Counted from the first letter of the stretch, positions 51,944 to 61,153 are shown. The stretch is 64,000 nucleotides of DNA from Clostridiales bacterium (GCA_009911365.1 QXXF01000004.1:222731-286730), one strand, 5' to 3'. Numbers and translations: made by a program. The notes: a model not told the origin generated them from the sequence alone.

Positions 51944-52666
51944 ATGGAAAAGCATTTGATCGCAGAAATGACCCTGGAGGAATACGGGCGTTTCATAAAA
52001 GAATCCGACACAGCCATTTTCCCAGTGGGAGCAACAGAGGCATACGGGCATCATCTGCCCATGGGTTCGGATTGGATGGTTACTTATGAAGTCGCAAGGC
52101 AGGTAGCGGAGAAGGTGAACTGCTTTGTCGCGCCACCGATCACATATGGGTTTTCAGAAGACCTAATGTGCTTTGCCGGGACCCTTTCCGTATCCACCTC
52201 AGCAATCATGGGGATCTATAAGGATGTTCTAGAAAGTCTGCACCGGCAGGGGATCAAAAAGGTCTTGTTCTTGTGCGGCCATGTGGGAAACATCGGAGCC
52301 ATTGATCAAGTGGCTTGTGACGCAGTACGGGAATACGGCATCCAATGCGCGCATATTGATTGGTGGAGATTCATCTATGATATCAACCAGGATCTGACTG
52401 AAAGCGAATTTCCAGTAGGACATGCCGCTGAAGTGGGGACTTCCATATTACAGTATCTATTTCCACGGCTTGTGGTGAGAGATAAAATGATCCGAAACGA
52501 AAAGGAGGACAAGGAAGAAATACCAGATTTATATGTATATGAATACTTTGATGCGGAAACTCCCACGTCAGTCCTAGGAGACCCATTTGCCGGAAGTTCT
52601 GAAAAAGGCGAGGCAATGATCATGAACGCGATTAAAGTGATTGGAAGATTCCTAAAAGAATGGTAA
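51944..52666 (+). CDS. Creatininase-family amidohydrolase
   Basis: The 240-residue enzyme shows the metal-binding fold of the creatininase/FAPy deformylase-like family. Visible motifs are PVGATEAYGHHLPMGSDW with Glu, His and Asp ligands, the GTLSVS strand, LCGHVGNIG and the HAAEVGTS segment with its Glu. Family members open cyclic amides or hydrolyse formamides. ATG 51944 follows GAGAAAGGAGA by a normal distance; ATG 51938 is too close. The specific substrate is unknown, but the symporter directly downstream suggests that it is imported. Confidence 0.88.
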   Translation: MEKHLIAEMTLEEYGRFIKESDTAIFPVGATEAYGHHLPMGSDWMVTYEVARQVAEKVNCFVAPPITYGFSEDLMCFAGTLSVSTSAIMGIYKDVLESLHRQGIKKVLFLCGHVGNIGAIDQVACDAVREYGIQCAHIDWWRFIYDINQDLTESEFPVGHAAEVGTSILQYLFPRLVVRDKMIRNEKEDKEEIPDLYVYEYFDAETPTSVLGDPFAGSSEKGEAMIMNAIKVIGRFLKEW

Positions 52667-52687
52667 CTCTGAAAGGAGGAAAAAACA

Positions 52688-54115
52688 ATGTTACATTTGA
52701 ATGTAGCTTGGTCCAGCTTGGACACAGTGATCCTGATTGGGTACTTTGTTTTAATGATAGGTATCGGACTGAGATTCAGAAGTAAAGCAAGAAAAAGCAT
52801 GAGCAGTTATTTCCTGTCAGGCAGATCCCTTACATTGCCATTGGTGATCGGGACCATGATGACCTCTTGGTATGATGGGTATTCCCTTGTTGGTGTCGCA
52901 GAATACGGTGCGACCATCGGTATCGCCGGCATGATTGTTTATATCATCCCATGCACACTATCTAGAGTTCCATTTGCGATATGGATCGCGCCCCTTGTAA
53001 GAGGCAAAATCCCGGAAAACGTTTTGACTGTCCCAGATCTAATGGAATATCTGTACGATAGAAAAGCAAAGCTGCTTAGTACCATCGCCGTCCTAGCGGG
53101 CGTTCTCTACAATGGCGTGAATTTCCTGTGTATTTCACAGTTGCTGGAATTGATGTTTGACTTTCCAAGCATTGTAGCCATCATCATTTCAGGAATCATC
53201 ACTGGCATTTATGTCATGGCCTCAGGCATGTGGTCAGTCACCATGACAGACGTGTTCCAACTGGGGTTTATCAGCATTTCCGTAGGACTTGCGGTGATTT
53301 TGGTGATGAACGCCACCGGGGGCTGGGAAGTCATCTACTCTTCTCTTTCCGTAGAATCACCGACACTGTTTGAACCAATGGGTGGAATGAATTTCGCCAC
53401 CTGTCTTTCCTGGGCACTGATCGGCCTGAGCATATACACGGAACCTATGATGTATCAGAGATTTTCCGCATCTGACTCAGCGAAAACAGCTAAACGGTCT
53501 TTCCTGTTTTGCATCCCCATGTGGCTAGTGTACAGTACCGCAGTGATCATGTTGGGATTCTGCGCTCGTACGCTGCATCCAGAAGGCCAATTCTATGAAG
53601 CGTTCTGGCAGACCATCACGGATATTCTTCCAATGGGACTGAGGGGACTGTTCGTAGCAGGGCTGGTAGCGGCGGTCATGTCAACGCAAAGCTCTTATGT
53701 TCTGGTGCAGGCAGCGGCATGCACCCAGGATTTGTACACAGGGATCACAGGAAAAACTTTATCTGACAAAAAAATGATCAAGTGGAACAACATCGCATCT
53801 GTGGCTATTATCATTTTCTCCATGCTCAGTACACAAGCCTGGATGGACAGCATCATCAATGGGCTGTACTTTGTGACCGGGTTCCAGATCGCAGGCCTGT
53901 TCATACCGCTGGTAGCAGGGTTGTTTTACAACAAACGGACAGCTTTTGCCGGTTGGTTCACTACGCTCTTTGGCTACGTATTCTGGCTGGTTTGGGAGTA
54001 TGTGTTCGCAGAACCTACAGGCGTTCCGGCCAATACGCTGACCTGGATCGTTACATTCTTCATCTTTATCATATGTGCGAAACTGATATACAAGAAGAAA
54101 AGCGCAAACGCATAA
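52688..54115 (+). CDS. Sodium:solute symporter (SSS family)
   Basis: The 475-residue membrane protein has about 13 hydrophobic spans and SSS-type signature regions (YFLSGRSLTLPLVIGTMMTS; AALIGLSIYTEPM-like core cited loosely; GLFVAGLVAAVMST). It would couple Na+ flow to uptake of the operon's substrate. AAAGGAGG precedes ATG 52688. A small two-span protein follows at 54133, resembling the accessory subunits that accompany some symporters. Confidence 0.92.
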   Translation: MLHLNVAWSSLDTVILIGYFVLMIGIGLRFRSKARKSMSSYFLSGRSLTLPLVIGTMMTSWYDGYSLVGVAEYGATIGIAGMIVYIIPCTLSRVPFAIWIAPLVRGKIPENVLTVPDLMEYLYDRKAKLLSTIAVLAGVLYNGVNFLCISQLLELMFDFPSIVAIIISGIITGIYVMASGMWSVTMTDVFQLGFISISVGLAVILVMNATGGWEVIYSSLSVESPTLFEPMGGMNFATCLSWALIGLSIYTEPMMYQRFSASDSAKTAKRSFLFCIPMWLVYSTAVIMLGFCARTLHPEGQFYEAFWQTITDILPMGLRGLFVAGLVAAVMSTQSSYVLVQAAACTQDLYTGITGKTLSDKKMIKWNNIASVAIIIFSMLSTQAWMDSIINGLYFVTGFQIAGLFIPLVAGLFYNKRTAFAGWFTTLFGYVFWLVWEYVFAEPTGVPANTLTWIVTFFIFIICAKLIYKKKSANA

Positions 54116-54132
54116 GCAAAGGAGGCAAAACG

Positions 54133-54408
54133 ATGAAAAGCAATAATCAGAGAAGCGATAGATTTGATTTTAGAGATCCTGTAGTTACGGCCTGTTCTTT
54201 GTTGGCGATCGGGATCCAGTCCCTGATCATCATCCTGGGATTCGTGTTTCGGTGGGATTGGCTGGCGTGGGAATGCGCAGTAGTGCTCATCATTCCGGCG
54301 GCTATCATCCTGGCATATGGGATCAAGGCGATCGTGGAGGCAGACCAGATGATGTCAAAAGCAGCTAAAGGAAACGAGGGTAAGACAGATGAACAGATTG
54401 AGAATTAA
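54133..54408 (+). CDS. Small two-span membrane protein, likely symporter partner
   Basis: The 91-residue protein has two membrane segments (SLLAIGIQSLIIILGFVF; VVLIIPAAIILAYGIKAI) and a charged C-terminal tail. AAAGGAGGC precedes ATG 54133. Its position directly after the symporter, and its overlap with the next gene start, suggest a helper subunit of the transporter; this is inference from context. Confidence 0.75.
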   Translation: MKSNNQRSDRFDFRDPVVTACSLLAIGIQSLIIILGFVFRWDWLAWECAVVLIIPAAIILAYGIKAIVEADQMMSKAAKGNEGKTDEQIEN

Positions 54409-55048
54409 ACCAAGAAAAGAAGTTGACATGAGGGCATATAGGGAAAAAATGGAGCGAGTCGATATTGCAACCATCGGTCATTATACGGAATTCGGATTCA
54501 TGGATCCTCAGATCCACAAAATCGTCAAGGGAACAAACCGCTTTTTTGGACCTGCGCTCACAGTCAGAGTACCGGCCCAGGAGTCAAAAGCCGTTCATGT
54601 GGCGGTAAGCATGGCACAGGAAGGAGATGTGCTGGTTGTCGACAGATGCGGGGACGAGTCCCATGCGGCTGTGGGAGAAATGGTTGCCTTGTGCGCAAAA
54701 ACCAGGAAATTGGCAGGGATCGTTATAGATGGTCCTCTCACTGATATAGAAGCGATTACCGACATAGGGATCCCAGTCTTTGCTACGGGAGTCAGTGCGC
54801 TGACCACAAAATTTGTCGCAGACAATGGAGAAATCAACTATGCTATTTCTTGTGGCGGCGTACCCGTCCATGCTGGTGATATCATCATAGCTGAAGAAAA
54901 CGGAGTGCTGGTACTGAGAGACTTTGAAATCGAAAATCTGCTTGATGAAGCAATACGGGACCAGATGGAAGAGGCAGAAGACAAATGCGCAGTGATCGCC
55001 GGGAAAACGCTTCAGGAGCTATACGTACCTGAATATCCGGTAGAGTAA
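54389..55048 (+). CDS. RraA-like family protein
   Basis: The 219-residue protein has the RraA/aldolase fold (VDIATIGHYTEFG; GDVLVVDRCGDESHAAVGEM; IDGPLTDIEAI; PVHAGDIIIAEENGVLV). Related enzymes are 4-hydroxy-4-methyl-2-oxoglutarate aldolases and oxaloacetate decarboxylases. In those, a DGxxRD motif supplies an Arg that holds the oxoacid; here it reads DGPLTD, so the usual reaction is uncertain. It starts inside the preceding gene (GAGG upstream), showing tight coupling within the operon. Confidence 0.82.
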   Translation: MNRLRIKPRKEVDMRAYREKMERVDIATIGHYTEFGFMDPQIHKIVKGTNRFFGPALTVRVPAQESKAVHVAVSMAQEGDVLVVDRCGDESHAAVGEMVALCAKTRKLAGIVIDGPLTDIEAITDIGIPVFATGVSALTTKFVADNGEINYAISCGGVPVHAGDIIIAEENGVLVLRDFEIENLLDEAIRDQMEEAEDKCAVIAGKTLQELYVPEYPVE

Positions 55049-55105
55049 TGAAACAGCGGCCTATCATGGAGCACTGCTTCATGATAGGCGGAAAGGAAAA
55101 GACGA

Positions 55106-55930
55106 ATGACAGAAAAACTTGGATTTATAGGCATCCAGACATTGCTTACAAAAGATAGAGACCAAAACCTAAAAGAAGCCCTAAAACTCACAGACGAAGC
55201 ACTGGCTTCCTATAGAAAAACAGATATGGTGGTGCTTCCAGAATACTTTTACTGGGGACCGGATCACCCTGCGGACACGCCAAACATTGGGCCATACCCA
55301 AGGGAAATATTGGAGGAGTTCGCAGCAAGAGCACAAATGTACCATACATATATTTTGGTGGGCGGCGTTGTCCACAGGAGAGAAGACGGAGAGGTCTATA
55401 ACACATCTGTTCTACTGGACAGAAAGGGTGAAATTGCAGGACATTACGATAAGGTGCATCTGTTTGACGCATTGAATGCTATGGGTGGTGAAAAAGAATC
55501 CGATCAAGTAAAGGCAGGGGATAAACTATTTACTTATGAGACGGATTTTGGAAAAATAGGCGTGTCAATATGCTATGACATCAGATTTCCCGAGGTGGCC
55601 AGGACTTATGCCTTACAAGGCGTAAAATATCTGTTTACGCCTGCGGCGTTTTATTCACCAAGGGCAGATCACTGGCAGAATCTGCTTGCGGCTACAGCGC
55701 TTCATAACTCCATGTATGTGACAGGAGTCAATTTATATGGAGAATTGAATCCGGATAATATTTTCTGTGGGCGAACGCTGATTGCGGATCCTTGGGGGAT
55801 ACAGATCGCCGTTGCGTCTGACCGAACAGGTTCCATACAGGCTTATGCGGACCCAGAATACGTGGATGAGATCAGAGCCGCGGTAGGTACAATTTACGGG
55901 AGGCGGCCTGATGTATACGATATCAAATGA
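55106..55930 (+). CDS. Nitrilase/omega-amidase-family carbon-nitrogen hydrolase
   Basis: The 274-residue enzyme has the catalytic triad of the superfamily: Glu in VVLPEYFYWG, Lys in HYDKVHLFD and Cys in SICYDIRFPE. The C-terminal TLIADPWG segment is typical. It fits omega-amidases and N-carbamoyl or amide hydrolases more than true nitrilases. GGAAAGG precedes ATG 55106. In the operon it lies between RraA-like and oxidoreductase genes, which suggests that it releases ammonia from an amide to give a 2-oxoacid. Confidence 0.92.
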   Translation: MTEKLGFIGIQTLLTKDRDQNLKEALKLTDEALASYRKTDMVVLPEYFYWGPDHPADTPNIGPYPREILEEFAARAQMYHTYILVGGVVHRREDGEVYNTSVLLDRKGEIAGHYDKVHLFDALNAMGGEKESDQVKAGDKLFTYETDFGKIGVSICYDIRFPEVARTYALQGVKYLFTPAAFYSPRADHWQNLLAATALHNSMYVTGVNLYGELNPDNIFCGRTLIADPWGIQIAVASDRTGSIQAYADPEYVDEIRAAVGTIYGRRPDVYDIK

Positions 55931-55978
55931 AATTTATTATCGAAACTAGGCTCATTTTGAAAGAAGTGAAAGAGCATT

Positions 55979-57208
55979 ATGATCAAAAGAAAAGAAGGAT
56001 CCTTACAAAAAGAGACGCAAGTGGTGCTGCAGGGAAATGAGGCTTGCGTGAAAGGCGCGCTCTATGCGGGTTGTTCCTTTTTCGCCGGTTATCCCATCAC
56101 CCCATCCACGGAAATCATCGAAATGATGTCCGGAGAAATGCCTAAAACAGGCGGTGCGTTCATCCAAATGGAAGACGAAATCGCCTCAGCCTGCGCCATC
56201 ATCGGTGCACGCTGGGGTGGCAGCAAAGCTATGACAGCTACATCGGGTCCAGGCTACACCTTGATGCAGGAAGCGATTGGCTTCGCCGCTGTGACCGAGA
56301 CCCCTACAGTTATTGTTAATGTGCAGCGAGGAGGTCCTTCCACCGGTCAGCCCACCCTCAGTTCTCAGCAGGACATCTATCAAGCCAGATACGGGAGCCA
56401 TGGGGACTATGAGATCATTGTCCTGGCTCCCTCGTCAGTCCAGGAGATGTACGACTTCACCATACGGGCCTTTGAACTGGCGGAGCAATTTCGAACCCCG
56501 GTGATCCTCCTAGCGGACGAAGTAGTAGGCCACATGCGGGAAAAGATCATGGTAAGAGAAGGATGTGAAGAAATCAGAAGCCAACGGCAAAAGTATGTCG
56601 TGTCTCCGCAGGCAGATTTTTTTAAGGGTGCGAATACCATGGTGGAAGGGCAGCTCCATGACGAAGAGGGCCGACGTATCGGCCATGTAGCTGAAAAGAG
56701 CGGCCAGTTTATTCACAACATCAATCGTAAGATACAAAGCAATCTTGACATACTTTCCGAGGTGTCTACCTATTGTATGGAAGATGCGGACATCGCCATC
56801 GTGGCGTATGGATCAGTGGCCAGGCCATCTCTGAACGCAGTCAAACATGCCCGTGGAATCAGGGATGACAGGATGCTGCCAAAAGTTAAAATGATCAAAG
56901 ATTTGTTTAAGCGGGGCGTGGGGGAGATGATCCACACGGATTACAGCCACCTGAAGGTAGGGCTGGTGAAAATTGACACTGTATGGCCTTTTCCAGAGAA
57001 GTTATTGAAACAGGTCACCAAAGGGGTAGATACCGTGATCGTGCCGGAAATGAACGTGGGGAAATACTGCCGGGAAGTGCAGCGTGTACTGAAAGACAAA
57101 AATGTGGTCTCTATGCCTAAATGCGGCGGAAATATTCACACACCCATGGAGATCCTGGATGAAATTTTGAAAATGGCCGGACTAGAAAAGAAGAAGGTGG
57201 GAAGATGA
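55979..57208 (+). CDS. 2-oxoacid:ferredoxin oxidoreductase, alpha subunit
   Basis: The 409-residue subunit has the KorA/VorB features: GNEACVKGALYAGCSFFAGY, PITPSTEI, SATSGPGY-type core (MTATSGPGYTLMQEA), RGGPSTGQPT and a C-terminal domain II (PEMNVGKYCREVQRVL). It works with the TPP-binding beta, ferredoxin-like delta and gamma subunits to decarboxylate a 2-oxoacid oxidatively to acyl-CoA and reduced ferredoxin. The subunit set could serve 2-oxoglutarate, branched-chain or similar acids. It overlaps the beta gene by 4 bases. Confidence 0.93.
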   Translation: MIKRKEGSLQKETQVVLQGNEACVKGALYAGCSFFAGYPITPSTEIIEMMSGEMPKTGGAFIQMEDEIASACAIIGARWGGSKAMTATSGPGYTLMQEAIGFAAVTETPTVIVNVQRGGPSTGQPTLSSQQDIYQARYGSHGDYEIIVLAPSSVQEMYDFTIRAFELAEQFRTPVILLADEVVGHMREKIMVREGCEEIRSQRQKYVVSPQADFFKGANTMVEGQLHDEEGRRIGHVAEKSGQFIHNINRKIQSNLDILSEVSTYCMEDADIAIVAYGSVARPSLNAVKHARGIRDDRMLPKVKMIKDLFKRGVGEMIHTDYSHLKVGLVKIDTVWPFPEKLLKQVTKGVDTVIVPEMNVGKYCREVQRVLKDKNVVSMPKCGGNIHTPMEILDEILKMAGLEKKKVGR

Positions 57209-58008
57209 ACAAGCTATATGAAACATATATCAAAAAGGAGGCTCTCCCCACTCTATTTTGTTCAGGGTGCGGTAACGGCATCGTCCAGGTCGCAGCTATG
57301 GAAGCCATGGAAAAATTAGGTTGCAAGGATGAAGTGGCCTGCGTCAGCGGTATTGGTTGCTCATCCTGGATCCCCTGTTACTACAAACTGGACGTGCTCC
57401 ACGGTATGCATGGCAGGGCATTGCCTTTTGCGGAGGGCTTGAAATTGGCCAGGCCGGATAAAAAGATCCTGGTGTTCACTGGGGACGGAGACTGTGCGGC
57501 CATTGGAGGCAACCATTTGATCCATGCGGCGGCTAGGAACATCGACTTGACGGTAATCATGGTCAATAACTACATCTACGGCATGACCGGCGGCCAAAAG
57601 TCCCCTACCACGCCCAAAGGATCCGTCACTAAAACGTCCCCATGGGGCAGCATGGACGAACCCATCGACGCAGTGAAGCTAGTGATGGTCCTAGGCGCTA
57701 CCTACGTGGCCAGATGGACCACCGCCCATCCTGCGCAGTTGGCGAAGTCCATGGCCGAAGGCATGAAGCACGAAGGGTTCTCTTTCATAGAAGTCCTGTC
57801 TCAATGCCCAGTGCAGGCGGGAAAAAGTCTGTGGAAGGAAAAAGACTCGTACAGGATCATGGAAACGTACAAACGAATGACCAAGTCGTGTGGAAGTCTA
57901 GAAGAAGCAGGAGAGGGCAAAATCCCCATCGGTGTGTTCCGGCATGACAACCAGCGAGAAGAATACGCCAGCAAACTGAAAACAGTGACAAGAAAACAAA
58001 AAGGGTAG
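57205..58008 (+). CDS. 2-oxoacid:ferredoxin oxidoreductase, beta (TPP) subunit
   Basis: The 267-residue subunit carries the TPP/Mg motif (GDGDCAAIGGNHLIHAAARN with NNYIYGMTGGQ) and the N-terminal FCSGCGNGIVQ with its Fe-S Cys, plus GIGCSSWIPCYY. It is the catalytic partner of the alpha subunit. Start ATG 57205 overlaps the alpha stop, so the two are made in a fixed ratio. Confidence 0.95.
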   Translation: MNKLYETYIKKEALPTLFCSGCGNGIVQVAAMEAMEKLGCKDEVACVSGIGCSSWIPCYYKLDVLHGMHGRALPFAEGLKLARPDKKILVFTGDGDCAAIGGNHLIHAAARNIDLTVIMVNNYIYGMTGGQKSPTTPKGSVTKTSPWGSMDEPIDAVKLVMVLGATYVARWTTAHPAQLAKSMAEGMKHEGFSFIEVLSQCPVQAGKSLWKEKDSYRIMETYKRMTKSCGSLEEAGEGKIPIGVFRHDNQREEYASKLKTVTRKQKG

Positions 58009-58030
58009 AAAACCAAGGAGTGAGGCGGCG

Positions 58031-58243
58031 GTGGAAATTACAATCGACAAAGCGTGCTGCAAAGGTTGCGGTATCTGTCTGAAAGCGTGCCCGAAAAGCG
58101 TGTTCGGGAAATCGAGAAAAAGGAACAATTACGGTACGGCGATGCCAGAAGTGAAAAACGCAGAGAAATGTATGGCCTGCGGGGCCTGTGAAAGGCTGTG
58201 CCCTGATGGAGCCATAAATGTGGAAAGGAAGGCTAAAGAATGA
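58031..58243 (+). CDS. 2-oxoacid:ferredoxin oxidoreductase, delta (2x4Fe-4S) subunit
   Basis: The 70-residue ferredoxin-type subunit has two CxxCxxCxxxCP clusters (CKGCGICLKACPKSVF; CMACGACERLCPDGAI). It starts with GTG 58031 after AAGGAGTGAGGCGGC, 22 bases past the beta stop. It channels electrons from the TPP enzyme to ferredoxin. Its stop overlaps the gamma start by 4 bases. Confidence 0.93.
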   Translation: MEITIDKACCKGCGICLKACPKSVFGKSRKRNNYGTAMPEVKNAEKCMACGACERLCPDGAINVERKAKE

Positions 58244-58770
58244 GGATCAACGTCAGGTTTGCCGGAGCCGGCGGGCAGGGGGTCATACTAGCGTCTGTAT
58301 TGCTGGCCAAGGGCTATGGACTAGGGGAAAACTACAACGTGGTGCAGACGCAAAGCTACGGCCCGGAAGCTAGAGGGGGAGCATGTAAAGCGGAAGTGGT
58401 AGTATCGGATGAAGAGATCGATTATATGAAAGTGGATGAAGCGGATGTTTTCGTGGCTTTGAACCAGATAGGCTACGACATATACGCAGGCTGCGTAAAA
58501 AAGGGTGGGATCGTGTTGGTTAACAGTACCCTAGTGGAAGCCAAGGATCCACGACACTATGAAATCGCTGCTACGGAAATGGCAGAAAGCATGGGAAATC
58601 CTATGGCAGTGAACATCATTACCCTGGGTGCCCTGACCAAATTGATGCCTAAGGTGCATTTTCCTACTATTGAAAAGGAAATCATAAAGAAATTCCAAGA
58701 TCCAGTCAGGGCTGCGAATTTGGAAGCCTACAAGATGGGATATGAGACCATGAAACACAAGTTGCCATAA
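58240..58770 (+). CDS. 2-oxoacid:ferredoxin oxidoreductase, gamma subunit
   Basis: The 176-residue subunit has the gamma-family motifs (INVRFAGAGGQGVILASVLLA, shown without its first residues; TQSYGPEARGGACKAEVVVS; NIITLGALTKLMP). It completes the alpha-beta-delta-gamma set in the order common in Clostridia and archaea and is the last gene of the operon. Confidence 0.93.
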   Translation: MRINVRFAGAGGQGVILASVLLAKGYGLGENYNVVQTQSYGPEARGGACKAEVVVSDEEIDYMKVDEADVFVALNQIGYDIYAGCVKKGGIVLVNSTLVEAKDPRHYEIAATEMAESMGNPMAVNIITLGALTKLMPKVHFPTIEKEIIKKFQDPVRAANLEAYKMGYETMKHKLP

Positions 58771-58860
58771 GTCTGAAGGCCAAGTCTATATGGGCATACG
58801 TCCTATGGATACATGGGTTTAAAAATAGCAACGAAAGCAAGCAAATCAGACACCACAAAA

Positions 58861-58890
58861 AATCCTGAGATTCTTCCGCAGGATCTTTTG
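58861..58890 (+). terminator. Probable operon terminator
   Basis: ATCCTG (58862-58867) pairs with CAGGAT (58879-58884), followed by CTTTTGTG. The stem is short, preceded by a run of A, and lies about 90 bases after the gamma stop. Confidence 0.5.
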
Positions 58891-58909
58891 TGATGCGGGA
58901 AACATCATC

Positions 58910-59581
58910 TTACCACAGAGTCTCCTCATCGATTCCAATATCTACAATAAAAAGCTCTCCGCAATACTCTTTGGCAAAGCGTTGGAGGTGGATCGGTTTC
59001 TTATTGTGGAAGGTAATGGTATAATCAGCCCTGACCGCATTCAAATCCACCTGAGATTTTCTGACTGCGTCACCGCCAAGCCCAGAGGGGATATCCAGGG
59101 AAGCGATTTGGATCTTTCCTTTGAACTGATTGATAAAAGAGGCAGCTCGTATAGCACGGCAATTTAGCTGCCCATGAAAGCCAGTCCCGTAAATTGCGTC
59201 TACCATCAGATCCTGTCGGCCATTGACATCGACAAAAGGCATATCAGTCTTTGTCATATCGATGATCTGAGACTTTTGTTTTACTAAATCAAAGTTTGTG
59301 ACAGCGTCTTTAGTGACAGGCCGCCCATCCACCAGGGCCAGCGTGATGGCTGCGCCCTGTTCCATCAGCTTTCTGGCAACCACGAAGCCATCGCCGCCAT
59401 TGTTGCCTTTGCCGCAAAATAGCAGGACCTTCATGCCCGCAAGGGAAGAAGGCATCTTTTCGCAAATGATTTCTGCCGCTGCGGTGCCGGCGTTTTCCAT
59501 CATTTGATAATAAGACAAGCCCGCTTGATTCGCTCGTCTTTCCAGGATTTTCATTTGACCGCAGGTTACAAACTTTAACAT
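58910..59581 (-). CDS. nnrE: NAD(P)H-hydrate epimerase (YjeF N-terminal domain)
   Basis: The 223-residue protein has the NnrE signature (CGQMKILERRANQAGLSYYQ; MMENAG; LLFCGKGNNGGDGFVVARKL; VDAIYGTGFHG; SLDIPSGLGGD). It interconverts the R and S forms of hydrated NAD(P)H so that a dehydratase can repair them. The C-terminal dehydratase (NnrD) domain is absent, so it must be encoded elsewhere. ATG 59581 follows AGGA by 10 bases, just past the phosphoglucomutase stop; GTG 59590 is an alternative. Confidence 0.92.
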   Translation of the reverse strand: MLKFVTCGQMKILERRANQAGLSYYQMMENAGTAAAEIICEKMPSSLAGMKVLLFCGKGNNGGDGFVVARKLMEQGAAITLALVDGRPVTKDAVTNFDLVKQKSQIIDMTKTDMPFVDVNGRQDLMVDAIYGTGFHGQLNCRAIRAASFINQFKGKIQIASLDIPSGLGGDAVRKSQVDLNAVRADYTITFHNKKPIHLQRFAKEYCGELFIVDIGIDEETLW

Positions 59582-59593
59582 GGTATTCACATC

Positions 59594-61153
59594 CTAAATC
59601 CGATCTAATGGAGAAAGGTCCAGTAGGTCATATTCCTGTAAAAATGGTTTTATTTTATCTCTGATTTCTTTGCAGCCTCCCTGTTTTTCCGATTCCAGAT
59701 TTAAAGGCAGGAGCGGATCATGCAGAGACTTTCGCAGCAGGCACCAGCCGCCATCAAAGGCGATTCGCACCCCTTCATAGTTAGGAGAAACAAGGGTCAT
59801 ACCCGATTCCTTGTCTGCGGACCGCTCTAATGCGTTCAGCACCGTGTCGCCATAAGTGCTAAAGTCAGGTGCTAAGATTGGGATGCGGGCTTCTTTTGCT
59901 TCAGCAGGCTGCTTTAAGTTTTCGATCAGGCTGTCCAAAGTTTTTCCTTGAAGATGGAGCAGTGCGGTTTTGATGACAATCTTAGTGGCAAGGTATGCGC
60001 CGTCATCAAGGAAGTAATTTTCCTTTAAGGCAGCGTGGCCAGATGTTTCGATGGCCAGTTGGCAGTCCGTTCCAGCATCGTTTAGTTCCATGGCTTTATT
60101 GATGACATTCTTGTAGCCCCGTTGGAAGCGGAGATGCGTTAGACCCAGTTCTTTTTCCAGGAACACAGTCAGGTGGTCGCTGGTGATGCTGTCGGTTACC
60201 ACTGTGCTGCCAGGATGATCTTCTGCGATCAAGGCTGCGGCCAGCGCAACGATGCTGTTTCGGGAAATCTCCCTGCCTCGGTGATCCACGGCTGCGGAAC
60301 GGTCTACATCCGTGTCAAAAATCAAGCCCAAATCAGCACCCGAGGAAAGCGTCTTCATGGCCACAGAATCCATGGCTTCCCGATTTTCTGGATTCGGCGC
60401 ATGGTTAGGAAACGTCCCGTCTGGAGAAAGATATTGGCTGTCACTGATATCAGCCCCCAGGGGAGCGAGGACTTTTCTGGCATAAAATCCGCCGCTGCCA
60501 TTTCCAGCGTCCACAACGATCTTCAGTCCCTGAAGAGGCTTGTCATAAGAATCTGGATGTGAAACGCCTTTTTGGATCAACTCACGCAAATGCCCGCAGT
60601 ATGTTTCCATCAGATCCGCGTCATGAGCAGGATAAACGTTTTTACCCATGTCTCGGACCAGAAGGCTAGTGTCAGGTTCGCCCAAAGTTTTCAATGCTTC
60701 ATCAGATTCTGCGGATTCAATAATCGTAGCAATATCCTGTTTATTAAGGCCGCCATCCTTGCTGAAAAACTTAAAGCCATTGCGATTATAAGGCAAGTGG
60801 CTGGCAGTGATCATGATGGCACCATCGCACTGGTATTCTGGGAAAACCGTAGACATGAACATAGCTGGCGTGGAAGCAAGGCCGCAGTCCAGCAAGGTGA
60901 CACCATAGCCGCCCATGCCCATGATCAGTCCGTTTTTCAGATGCTGACCGGAAGTTCGGGGATCCCGACCAATGGCGATTTTTAGTTCCTGCGTCTTTTT
61001 CTCAGTCTTATCCATCAGCCACAGCAGATAGCCCTTTGCCAGGCGTTCGGCCTCCGTACGGGTCAAGTTGGGAAGTTCGCCAGGAACGCCGCTCAAGGCG
61101 ATGCCTCGGATATCGCTGCCGTTTTGCAATTTTTTAAAATCAAATTCAGACAT
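59594..61153 (-). CDS. Phosphomannomutase/phosphoglucomutase family protein
   Basis: The 519-residue protein has the four-domain alpha-D-phosphohexomutase fold. The phosphoserine loop is TASHLPYNRNG (the Ser in ASH), the metal loop DTDVDRSAAVD, the sugar loop ETSGHAALKE and the phosphate loop VRIAFDGGWCLLRKSLHDP. It interconverts hexose 1- and 6-phosphates for envelope polysaccharide or glycolytic use. AGGAGAGAAC precedes the ATG. The downstream nnrE gene is 12 bases away, so they are likely co-transcribed. Confidence 0.92.
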   Translation of the reverse strand: MSEFDFKKLQNGSDIRGIALSGVPGELPNLTRTEAERLAKGYLLWLMDKTEKKTQELKIAIGRDPRTSGQHLKNGLIMGMGGYGVTLLDCGLASTPAMFMSTVFPEYQCDGAIMITASHLPYNRNGFKFFSKDGGLNKQDIATIIESAESDEALKTLGEPDTSLLVRDMGKNVYPAHDADLMETYCGHLRELIQKGVSHPDSYDKPLQGLKIVVDAGNGSGGFYARKVLAPLGADISDSQYLSPDGTFPNHAPNPENREAMDSVAMKTLSSGADLGLIFDTDVDRSAAVDHRGREISRNSIVALAAALIAEDHPGSTVVTDSITSDHLTVFLEKELGLTHLRFQRGYKNVINKAMELNDAGTDCQLAIETSGHAALKENYFLDDGAYLATKIVIKTALLHLQGKTLDSLIENLKQPAEAKEARIPILAPDFSTYGDTVLNALERSADKESGMTLVSPNYEGVRIAFDGGWCLLRKSLHDPLLPLNLESEKQGGCKEIRDKIKPFLQEYDLLDLSPLDRI

